Positions 7,419-16,700 of a DNA stretch of 19,796 nucleotides are shown one piece after another (position 1 is the first letter of the stretch; every line of letters begins with the position of its first letter). The notes beneath the pieces were generated by a model. That model saw only the letters and a program-made list of their open reading frames with translations, did not search any database and was not told the DNA's origin. The stretch is from an uncultured Bacilli bacterium (GTDB taxonomy: Bacteria > Bacillota_I > Bacilli_A > RFN20 > CAG-826): assembly GCA_934133115.1 (NCBI GenBank), contig CAKPAV010000003.1, positions 1-19,796 on the forward strand, read 5' to 3'. A program made the position numbers and the translations under genes.

Positions 7419-9797
7419 TTAATTTGTTTTTCTCTTTTTAAGAGCAATAACGTAATAAACAATAGGAATAAATCCTAGAATAGCAAATAACACTATTACA
7501 TTTGTTTGGTTATTATCTATTGCTGTTATAATCACAGAACGACTATCACTCTTTTCGGTTTCTTTATGATTTAATAAAGTTTTTAAATATTCTATTGTTT
7601 CACCAATAGTTACTCCTTCAATATCGGTAGCAGATGCAATTGCCGCTCTTTCATCATCACTATATGATTCATATTTCGCAATCATTTTATTTAATTTATC
7701 CACATTTTCCGGTTCTAACATTTCACAAATGCTGCCATTTACTCTTAATGAATGCCATTCATTAACAAATTCGACAACGTGACCGACAAGAGGTGGAACT
7801 TCCATAGTTTTTGTGTCACCACAAGAACATTCAAAGATGCTTGTTCCGCTTTCAAAATAAGTTGGTGCCGTGATTACTGTCTTTTCTTTCCAACCATGTA
7901 CATGTACACGAACTGCATCTTCATATCTATAACCCATTTCATCTACAATGTAAGTATATAAATAATGATCACCAGCAGTTGTCAAATCAATTGATGATAA
8001 ATCATATCTCATTTCTTTTTCTACTACTTCACGTACATCACCATTAGGATATGTTAACGTAGCGTTTAATAATGAGGTAATATCTCCATCCGCTTCTACT
8101 TTAATAGTATCCACAGCATCAAAAACAGGCATAGAGCCAACTAAATCAATTTGAATATTATCAATTCCGAAATCTAATTGAGAATTTTCATATCCTTTAA
8201 TAACAAAGTATAAATTCATATAGTAATTTGCGTTATATGAAGTTGATGGTGTATATTCCAAAGTTACATGTCTATTAACCATCGATGCTTTATGCACATT
8301 TGTAAAATCACTAATAGATGTTAATGTATCTTTGTTAAATCCTGCTGCAAAATGTGATTCATCTAAATTAATTGAAAATTCATCCCATCCATCACCAATG
8401 ACATCAAAACTCAAACGATATCTATTATCACTCTGAATGGTATTAGGATTTGTGTCATTTAGTTGATATAAATAGAAATTACGATATAAATCTGTTGTTA
8501 TATCACCTTGGAATCTAACATATTTATTACCATTATCAGTTTGAGCAACATTTAAACTACTATTAGAAGGTAAGATATTTGGTACAGATGTTGCACCTAC
8601 TTCTAAATTATCAAAATTATTAGCAAATACATTTGTATCTGGAATAATAGTTGTCTTTTCAATTTGAATATTATCAATTCCGAAATCTAATTGAGAATTT
8701 TCATATCCTTTAATAACAAAGTATAAATTCATATAGTAATTTGCGTTATATGAAGTTGATGGTGTATATTCCAAAGTTACATGTCTATTAACCATCGATG
8801 CTTTATGCACATTTGTAAAATCACTAATAGATGTTAATGTATCTTTGTTAAATCCTGCTGCAAAATGTGATTCATCTAAATTAATTGAAAATTCATCCCA
8901 TCCATCACCAATGACATCAAAACTCAAACGATATCTATTATCACTCTGAATGGTATTAGGATTTGTGTCATTTAGTTGATATAAATAGAAATTACGATAT
9001 AAATCTGTTGTTATATCACCTTGGAATCTAACATATTTATTACCATTATCAGTTTGAGCAACATTTAAACTACTATTAGAAGGTAAGATATTTGGTACAG
9101 ATGTTGCACCAGCTTCTAAATTATCAAAATCATTAGCAAATACAACGTAATTAGCGGGTTTGATATCTTGATATATTAAGAAATCATCCATAAATACTGT
9201 ATTACTTTCTTGAGCATTTTCTGTTGTTATTTTAGCATAAGCTTTACTTGGATCACTTGTAGCAATAAAATCAAAACTCAAAATATTATTTTCATAGCTT
9301 GCTCTAGTTACTGTTGCTCCATTAAATATTCGAACAACCCCATTATTAATTGCAACGCCAGTCCAATTATCAAATTGTAATTGAATAGCTAAATCTGCGC
9401 CATCCGCTAATGAGGCATCAATATACAATTGAAAAGTATATTTTTCGCCAACCACACATTTTGATAATCCCCCATCTCCTAATAAATTACCTAATGTATG
9501 AATTTGTTGATTCCCTTGTAATGTGACTTCTAATCCTTTCTTAGTATTATGCGTTACAGTTTTAACAGAAGCCGTTGATACTTCACAAGCAAATGTACGA
9601 TCAACTGCCCATAACTCACTAGCGTCGTTTGCAGTAATATTATCCCAATTATTAGAATATAGTGTTTTTTTAGAAAACAATGTACTTTCTTCAGCGCTTG
9701 CAATTTTAGCTACAAAATGATTGGACAACATAGTCACGCTTAGACTAGACAAAACAAATAAACTACTTAATGCCAAAAACTTAAATTTTCTTTTCAT
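7419..9797 (-). CDS. Membrane-anchored surface protein with three CBM-like modules
   Basis: Exported protein of 792 residues with no visible catalytic motif, probably a glycan-binding partner of the hydrolase. Order: signal peptide with an ASA-EE cleavage site after about residue 35; a beta-sandwich module (about 40-215); two near-identical CBM4/9-like modules (about 219-380 and 390-551, each ending FGIDNIQI); an Ig-like domain (about 560-634); a short CxCG segment (C657, C659); a helical domain with WHSLR and SIC residues (about 676-745); one membrane helix (about 767-785); and a KKRK tail. I choose the ATG at 9797, seven bases from GGAGGA (9810-9805). An ATG at 9812 overlaps the ribosome site. 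It starts 28 bases after the small lipoprotein stop. Binding function is inferred from module shape and operon context. Confidence 0.75.
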   Translation of the reverse strand: MKRKFKFLALSSLFVLSSLSVTMLSNHFVAKIASAEESTLFSKKTLYSNNWDNITANDASELWAVDRTFACEVSTASVKTVTHNTKKGLEVTLQGNQQIHTLGNLLGDGGLSKCVVGEKYTFQLYIDASLADGADLAIQLQFDNWTGVAINNGVVRIFNGATVTRASYENNILSFDFIATSDPSKAYAKITTENAQESNTVFMDDFLIYQDIKPANYVVFANDFDNLEAGATSVPNILPSNSSLNVAQTDNGNKYVRFQGDITTDLYRNFYLYQLNDTNPNTIQSDNRYRLSFDVIGDGWDEFSINLDESHFAAGFNKDTLTSISDFTNVHKASMVNRHVTLEYTPSTSYNANYYMNLYFVIKGYENSQLDFGIDNIQIEKTTIIPDTNVFANNFDNLEVGATSVPNILPSNSSLNVAQTDNGNKYVRFQGDITTDLYRNFYLYQLNDTNPNTIQSDNRYRLSFDVIGDGWDEFSINLDESHFAAGFNKDTLTSISDFTNVHKASMVNRHVTLEYTPSTSYNANYYMNLYFVIKGYENSQLDFGIDNIQIDLVGSMPVFDAVDTIKVEADGDITSLLNATLTYPNGDVREVVEKEMRYDLSSIDLTTAGDHYLYTYIVDEMGYRYEDAVRVHVHGWKEKTVITAPTYFESGTSIFECSCGDTKTMEVPPLVGHVVEFVNEWHSLRVNGSICEMLEPENVDKLNKMIAKYESYSDDERAAIASATDIEGVTIGETIEYLKTLLNHKETEKSDSRSVIITAIDNNQTNVIVLFAILGFIPIVYYVIALKKRKTN
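8146..8631 (-). repeat. 486-bp tandem duplication, second (C-terminal) copy
   Basis: This segment matches 8659-9144 at 483 of 486 positions by eye, with an offset of 513 bases (171 codons). The differences are at 8598, 8599 and 8618. The run 8146-8597 is identical to its partner. It encodes the second CBM-like module. Confidence 0.95.
8659..9144 (-). repeat. 486-bp tandem duplication, first (N-terminal) copy
   Basis: Partner of 8146-8631, separated from it by a 27-base linker. The three mismatches (9111, 9112, 9131) cause two amino-acid changes (Asp to Asn and Ala to Val). The remaining 450-odd bases, including silent positions, are unchanged, indicating recent duplication or gene conversion. 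Confidence 0.95.
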
Positions 9798-9825
9798 AAT
9801 CATTTCCTCCATTTCAAGTTTTTTT

Positions 9826-10368
9826 TCAATAAGTCATAGAATAATTCATTATCATAGAACTAGTAGTAAGAATTACTCTATTGATATTATCAGCGTCATA
9901 ATAAACGTTGATGGTAGATAATGATTCATTATCTATGGAAAACAATTTATTTAGTTTGACATTGGCCACAAAAACATCATCAAAAGAAACGTTTGTAAAG
10001 TTACTTTTGTCAAACTTTAAAGTATATAAGCTTATAACTTCAAATGGCAAATTTGCCTCATTTCCATCAATAATCTCATTATTATAAGTGTATTCTCCTT
10101 TAATTATTGATTTTCTTTGCTCATTTGGTTCAGTTAAACTTATTTGATTTAATTTCTCATAGCGATAAGTTACATTATAAGAATTATTTGCATACGTAAC
10201 AAAATAATTTCCATAAAGTGCTTCATCTTCATAAATAGTCTTTACTTCTAATGTTAATTTTACATAATGATTGTTTAATTTTTGATTCAAAATGTCAAAA
10301 TTATCTATCTTATTGTTACAGCCAAATAGCATAGGAAGAATTAACAAAAACATAGTTTTATTTTTCAT
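9826..10368 (-). CDS. Small lipoprotein of unknown function
   Basis: 180-residue product with a clear lipoprotein signal (hydrophobic 5-15, lipobox LFGC, lipidated C17). The mature part alternates short polar and hydrophobic stretches rich in Tyr, Asn, Thr and Val, suggesting a beta-sheet protein. I do not recognise a named family; a LolA-like carrier fold is one guess from the strand pattern. Its ATG overlaps the stop of the preceding gene as ATGA, so it is translationally coupled to the five-module protein. The next gene begins 28 bases later. Placement between two glycan-binding proteins suggests a helper of the surface assembly, such as a substrate handler or stabiliser, but nothing in the sequence shows this directly. 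Confidence 0.7.
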   Translation of the reverse strand: MKNKTMFLLILPMLFGCNNKIDNFDILNQKLNNHYVKLTLEVKTIYEDEALYGNYFVTYANNSYNVTYRYEKLNQISLTEPNEQRKSIIKGEYTYNNEIIDGNEANLPFEVISLYTLKFDKSNFTNVSFDDVFVANVKLNKLFSIDNESLSTINVYYDADNINRVILTTSSMIMNYSMTY

Positions 10369-13300
10369 AACGAAATCCTCCTCGTAATAAATACAAACAA
10401 CAAAGAAATCATTGTGCTTAGGCTTATTGCCGCTGCTAAATGAGAAGCAGAAGTTAAACTAAACAAATTAGAATTTGCTCTATCAACGTAGTCGTTGTAT
10501 TCATTAATTTTTTGAATCAATATTTCATGCTCTTTTGTTACCATTTCTTTGTCTTCAACAGAATTAAAACATTCGATAGCGTTATTAATTGCCTTGTACA
10601 TTTCCTCTTTAGAATTGCATTTATCGATTAATGCAATAGCTTCTTGGAATTGAAGAACATCTTTTCTTACTAGCGCATTGTACGCTTCTTTTATTTTTTC
10701 TATTGCTTCATTAATTTCCTTTTCATTAGCTTTTAAATTTTCATTAATGATTTTTCCTTCAGAAAGTGCTTTTTCTAAGTTCTTAATAGATTCACTTGTG
10801 TATTTACTACTATCTTCTACACTGCTTCTATTTATGATATCGCTTAGTTTGCTTTTATCTGCTGTTTTAATAACACTTACATTTTCTGTATCAAATTGCG
10901 CAAATGCACCATAATACAAGCAAATATCATCGATTGCTATGCTACACGCTCCATATGTTCCAATTATTATTTGGGGATTTCCCATTGGAGTTTCAAATGT
11001 AATATAAGCTTCATAATATCCGTTTTTATTTTTAACATCTGCTAAATCAATACCATCATAGAAACTTGTACCATCTTTTGTAAATGCACTTACTCTTCCA
11101 TCTAAAGTTAGAGCCAAATATTTTTCTGTTTGACCACTAATAATAACACTAATATTTCCATCAATTTTATCAAGTGGCTTATATCTAAAACATAGCGTGT
11201 AAATTGTGCTTTCATTTAGCAATCCAGGAACGCTCTTAATTTGTGCTCCCCAACGACATCCAGAATATATATTTGCACTACTATATCCATTTATGGCATC
11301 ATCGTTATAACAATTTTTAGCACCAAAAGCATCAGCCACACTAACAAAATTATAATAATCAAAATATTCTCCACTAGTATTGCTTTCAAAATCTTCAGAA
11401 ATATATTTTTCACCAGTTATTTGTTTCTTTTCTATTGCAGGTAATGTATCAAATTTTTCTCCTTGTAATAAAGAAAAGTCATCAATTACAATGAATCCTC
11501 CCCCATAACTTCCAATTAGAAGACCTTCTAAATCTTGCGTTATGTTGAAAGATGCTTGTAAAACATAGCAAGTATCTTCTTTGATAATACTACCAACTAC
11601 TCCGCTACTACTATCTACAATTTTTGTTTTGTTAAATCTTAAGTATAAGCCATCAATTCCACCAACTTCTAAATAGAAATAATGTTCTGGTTCAGAAACA
11701 ACATTAAATCTAAATTGAATTGAATATGTATTGTTTTTATCAAAATTACTTTTTCTTGATATTAAGCCATTCCATTTTTCACTATCATTTTTAGCATTTG
11801 TAGCATCAAATCCACAAATTGCACTGAATGAGCCATTAATAACTAAATTGTTATCAGTGGTTACTTTGCCTAATATTTCTTCTTTTTTATAATAATTTGT
11901 AAATGGTGTGAATTCTCCTAAGTTACAATCTTCAAATCCAGTTTTATACATTGGAATAGAATAATTTTTAATAACTTTTAATTGGTAATTATCTAGTATT
12001 ACAACTGCATTATTATCACATGTATAAACAAAATGTCCAAAATAGTTTGTATTAGCGGGTGATTTAAACTGTAAAATCACGCGATTATACATTTCAGTAA
12101 ATTTGACATTACATAATCCTGTTGATTGATATGTTTGCTTTTTTGGATTATAAATAAAATTAATCAAATCTAAATCGCCTTTTTGTGGATCTACATATTT
12201 TCCATAATAGCCAAACGAAGTCACGTTTTTCAAATTAATATCAAATGTTATTTCATAATTAGTATCAGCAGCTAAAACCGTACTTCCCATTCCGCCTGTT
12301 CCTTGAAGACCAACATATGTTGAAGCTCCATAAGTACCAGAATTAGTTTCACTGACTAATGCTTTTCCATCAAAACAATCTTTGATAGACAAATATGATG
12401 AATCACTATATAAGTGAGTACTTCTCCATAAATATTCAGAAATATTCTCTTCGTTATTATAGTTTTCAAAATCGTCTTTATATATGAGACGATCAGCTTT
12501 ATAATCGTGTTCAGACTTTTTTATAGCAATATTATCAATAACCATGTATCCATTATTTTCTAAATCTAAGATAAAATCAGACCAGTTGGTAGAAGTCTCA
12601 GTAATAGCATCGACTTCCACATGGATAACGCCATTTTCTTCAGTGACAGAATAAAACGGCGATGTACATGATACATTAACTAAATCGCTAGGTTTAAAAG
12701 AAATACTAGTAATTATTGCATCTGTATTATTTTCTTTTAATTGATAGGTAAATTGATTAACACCAAATAATTTGATATCGAATTCAATAGTATAAGTGCC
12801 TTTATTAGTATCAAAAGGATTTTTACCACTACCAGAACACAAAATTTGGTTTGCATGATAAATTCCTTTTTGCAATTGGCCAACTTTCAAAGATTTGTTA
12901 GTAATTGCTTCATCATCATTTTTAGTATCAATTACCGCTGCTATTGTGGCATCACTAGCCCAACATAAGTCATACCATAAATATTCGCTAATATTCTTAA
13001 CGCCATCATAACTTTGGAATGTTTGATTGTATTTATAGCCGCTAAAATCTTTTTCTTGATCTGGTTCTTTTATTTTATTGGTGGATATAGATACATTTAT
13101 ATTATCAATCACAACATATCCAGCCCCATCAAATACAGCATAGAAATATGCCCAAACACCTGTAGTTCCATCGTAATCAATATCAAATGAAACATGGTAA
13201 TAATCATCAACTTTTGTGATTGTTTCAAAACTATGCGTACCCTCGATTTCACTTGCTTTATTAGGAACAAATCCTAATCCACCAATATAATTATCTGTTT

Positions 13301-13703
13301 GAGGAACCAAGTAAGAAAAACCTACCTTGGATGCATTGCTAACTTTGATATCAAATGTTGTCGTATATCTATTTGAGCCATTTGATTTTAGTGGAATTGT
13401 CCCGTCTTTGAACGCTAGTAAATTATTAGAATGGCAAAAATTTTGTCCACCTACTTTTATAGAATAACCATCAATATTTTCTCCACTATCAATAATACTT
13501 TTTGTGGACGCATCACAAATCATGCCTAAATTGTTCCAAGCAAATGAATCTACCGCAGTTTTTCCATCATAACTGCTGAAATTTTCACTATAAATAGGTG
13601 TAGCATTATCACTATTTAACCGATTTTTATTAGTATTATAATTGCCTATCAACAATGGTTCCATTAACGCACAAATAGTTGTCAGTAAAACTTTTCTTAA
13701 CAT
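10365..13703 (-). CDS. Membrane-anchored protein with five CBM-like modules and FIVAR-like helices
   Basis: Exported 1112-residue protein likely to bind glycans at the cell surface. After a signal segment (about 1-20) come five divergent beta-sandwich modules of about 170 residues (37-207, 224-396, 407-577, 584-748, 767-932). Each opens with an aromatic/acidic motif such as YSENFSSYD or YKDDFENYN and closes with a V-I-D-N/D signature (GYVVIDNINV, GYMVIDNIAI, AVVILDNYQL, GFIVIDDFSL, CSIAIDDICL). Residues 943-1013 resemble a FIVAR helical domain (YTSESIKNLEKAL, then NEAIEKIKEAYNAL). More helix follows to about 1075, then one membrane helix (1084-1107) with an RR tail. Its ATG overlaps the hydrolase stop (ATGTTAA), and AAAGGAGGA stands just upstream. 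No catalytic motif is visible and the ligand is unknown. Confidence 0.75.
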   Translation of the reverse strand: MLRKVLLTTICALMEPLLIGNYNTNKNRLNSDNATPIYSENFSSYDGKTAVDSFAWNNLGMICDASTKSIIDSGENIDGYSIKVGGQNFCHSNNLLAFKDGTIPLKSNGSNRYTTTFDIKVSNASKVGFSYLVPQTDNYIGGLGFVPNKASEIEGTHSFETITKVDDYYHVSFDIDYDGTTGVWAYFYAVFDGAGYVVIDNINVSISTNKIKEPDQEKDFSGYKYNQTFQSYDGVKNISEYLWYDLCWASDATIAAVIDTKNDDEAITNKSLKVGQLQKGIYHANQILCSGSGKNPFDTNKGTYTIEFDIKLFGVNQFTYQLKENNTDAIITSISFKPSDLVNVSCTSPFYSVTEENGVIHVEVDAITETSTNWSDFILDLENNGYMVIDNIAIKKSEHDYKADRLIYKDDFENYNNEENISEYLWRSTHLYSDSSYLSIKDCFDGKALVSETNSGTYGASTYVGLQGTGGMGSTVLAADTNYEITFDINLKNVTSFGYYGKYVDPQKGDLDLINFIYNPKKQTYQSTGLCNVKFTEMYNRVILQFKSPANTNYFGHFVYTCDNNAVVILDNYQLKVIKNYSIPMYKTGFEDCNLGEFTPFTNYYKKEEILGKVTTDNNLVINGSFSAICGFDATNAKNDSEKWNGLISRKSNFDKNNTYSIQFRFNVVSEPEHYFYLEVGGIDGLYLRFNKTKIVDSSSGVVGSIIKEDTCYVLQASFNITQDLEGLLIGSYGGGFIVIDDFSLLQGEKFDTLPAIEKKQITGEKYISEDFESNTSGEYFDYYNFVSVADAFGAKNCYNDDAINGYSSANIYSGCRWGAQIKSVPGLLNESTIYTLCFRYKPLDKIDGNISVIISGQTEKYLALTLDGRVSAFTKDGTSFYDGIDLADVKNKNGYYEAYITFETPMGNPQIIIGTYGACSIAIDDICLYYGAFAQFDTENVSVIKTADKSKLSDIINRSSVEDSSKYTSESIKNLEKALSEGKIINENLKANEKEINEAIEKIKEAYNALVRKDVLQFQEAIALIDKCNSKEEMYKAINNAIECFNSVEDKEMVTKEHEILIQKINEYNDYVDRANSNLFSLTSASHLAAAISLSTMISLLFVFITRRISL

Positions 13704-16700
13704 TTTACTTTCCTCCTTTTTCCAATATAAATTCCTAAAATGGATAAAAGCGTTACAGTTGCTATAGAGGCCACAACAATTGGCACATAATTTGTTTTTT
13801 GCTTATTTGGAGTTGGTGTAATAATACTTGGCTCATCAAAATTTATGTTATCATCATTATCTTTTGCTTCTGGCATGATTGTAATATCAATATCTTTTTC
13901 TTCAATTATTTCATACATAATATCTGCAGAAGCAAACTTGTTTTCATTAACATTTTTGACATTAAACAATCCAATAACTTGATCTTTACTTAATGCGTAA
14001 TTATAAATACGAATTTCATCAATTACACCATTTAAATTTGGAGTATAATCAACATGGCTCTTTCCGATATAATTTAATAAGTATGATTCAACATTGCTTA
14101 AATCATAAACAAATTGTTCGCTTCGTGAAACTTCTACGCCATTAACATAACTTATTGCCAAATTATCTTTGATAGTTAATGTAACGTTATACCATGTATT
14201 TGGCTTTAAAGAATATATTTGTTGATTTACACTATAAGATATACCATCTTGCTTACCGCAAGCATAACCGCTTGTTGTCATAGTTAAATAATTATTATAA
14301 TCATTACCTAAATCAAACAATCTTTCAAACAATCCATTTGTGGTATCATTATATTTTACATCCATTGATAATGTTATTTCGTTGCTGATACCTTTTACTT
14401 TTCCAAACGACACATATGATGTGCCGTTTAAATTAACGCCATTTCCAAATTTACCTTGGCAAGAATTGTATTCGCCTATAATCGTTCCATCATTGCCATT
14501 ATTTGACTTATCTTTAACAATATTATTTTCAATATTTTCAAAATCGTAATATAAGACTAATCCATCATTTAATGAGTTATAAGATATATTATAATTCACA
14601 TCCAAATTAGTATTATATATTTTTACTTTTCCAGTTTGATTTCCTCTTGTTAGTTTTGTAGTAGACCAGTCAACTCTAAGACGTAAAGTGCCTGAATTTT
14701 CCAAATGAACTATAGCAAATTGTGTTGGATAATATAAGTCATTATTAGCAAGTTTATAATTAATATCATCGATATAAACAACCTTATCGCCATAAGCTTG
14801 TAGTCTTACACTCACATCACTTAATGCTTCAATAGTAACAACACCAAGTTGCATATATTCTTTTATTGTTCCTTTTGATGCCCCTTCATAAAGAATTGTA
14901 CCATCTTGATTTTTAATACGAATATTGCCTGTACCATCAAAAGATAAGCGGTCATATAAGAAATTTTTGAAATCAATATTACTACTTTCTCCAGCATTTA
15001 AATCAATATGTGTGTCATTTTGTAAAGGAAGTTCTTCTCTTAATGTACGCATTTCATAAATACCCGTAGTTAGTGTTCCTTTTGTACATAAAATCTTAAC
15101 AGTAATTTGGTCACTATTCTCAGAATATTTTTCTGGTATATCAAAATACTTGTTATAAAATTCTCTTCCCTTATATTCGACAGAAACAGAGAATTCCTTA
15201 TTGTCATTAATATAAATATCGTAGGAATAGTTGGTGTCTGTGCCAAAATGAGTAATAACCAATTCGTTTTTTACTCCTTTTTCTACCGCAATTGTATAAC
15301 CAATATATCCATCGACAACCATACCGCGATTACATTTAGTAAAGCAATTGCCTGTCCAACTCTTATTATTATGAAAGAAATTATGAGCTGTTTCACTGAA
15401 ATAATTACCGACATTAATAAAGTCTATTTCATTACTTTTTTTATAAGAACATTCATATAAATAATCATAATATTCTTTGCTTTCTGTTTTAAAAATATTC
15501 CAATAAACAATGTATTTTACTTTATAGCATTTATAAAATGCACTTATTAATACTTCTTGATTATCTGCTTTTAACAAGTATGTTAAATCATCAACTTTTT
15601 TTACGTTATCAAATATAGAATCACCAGAATAAAATAATTCATTTTTTATTTTATTATCTTTTGATTGACCAATATTGGAGTTTGTTAAAATTGGTGAAAT
15701 CTCCCCAATGCTTTCAATAATGCCACTCATCATAATTGGTCCATACATAATAGCGTCACTATGTGGTTCAGTATCACTTTCTAAATGAGATAATCTAAAT
15801 GACATAGGGAATTTAATTTTGATAATATCTCCAACTTTAAAAGCGCGATTAATATTAATATATCCATCATTAGAAATATTCAAATCAATCAATTTTCCAT
15901 TATATGACATAGTTGCTTGTCCAGACACCCATGCCGGATATCGAATTTTCAAATTAGTTGTAGCTTCTTTTGTAACCTCAAAAGATACAACATTTTCACT
16001 TGGAAAATTATGTTTTTGCTTTAATCCCAGTCCAGTAACAGTATCATTAATTTGTGAATTGATAAACAAATTAACAATGAGAGAATTATTATTGTGATAA
16101 TAAATATTTTGATTAAATTTAGCAAAATTTTCCCATCCTGTTGCGGTACAGCACCAAAAAGAGTTTTCAGCATCATGGTATACTTTATAATATCCATAAT
16201 CCATGGAAATATAATAAGTTTTCATACCACTATCCCAATCAATAGAAGCTAAAATTTGGTTATATAATAGATTTTCATAATAGTCCATATAATATTTATT
16301 ATTTGTAATGCGATATAACAAATCACAACATTTCATGTAGTTATAAGCACAACACGTTTCAGCATTTTGGAATCCCACTGTTTCAACTTGACGAGTTGGA
16401 TGTAATTCTTCAAGTTCTGAGTTATTTCCATTTGCATACGTTCTTTCTTTTGTCATTAACTCAAATCCATTGATTCCGATTTGTAAATATTTTTCATCTT
16501 TTGTTGCAAGATATGCAAATAAGGCGCTTCGCACTACCGGAATAGATCTATTACAATGAACATAAGAAAACGGATCTTCGTTAGCGTACATCTTATCAAA
16601 CACATCTTTATCCACAAACTTAAAAGCTGCATCTAAAAATACTTGTTCATTTGTTTCTAAATATAATTGAAAAAAGCAAATAGCGATGTCGCCATATTCA

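Noticed and set aside
8146..9144. CRISPR or insertion-sequence explanation of the large repeat
   Set aside because: The units are 486 bp, in frame and coding for a protein module. There are no short spaced repeats, transposase or terminal inverted repeats.
9798..9812. ATG at 9812 as start of the 792-residue protein
   Set aside because: It overlaps the GGAGGA site; the ATG at 9797 is seven bases beyond that site and begins a normal signal peptide.
10365..10367. Mycoplasma-type code with TGA read as tryptophan
   Set aside because: Tryptophan is coded by TGG throughout the long genes, and this TGA ends a protein at a standard ATGA overlap.
15107..15460. 117-codon open frame on the plus strand inside the hydrolase gene
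   Set aside because: It lies opposite a strongly supported gene, shows no domain or ribosome site, and has the low-complexity composition expected of an antisense shadow.
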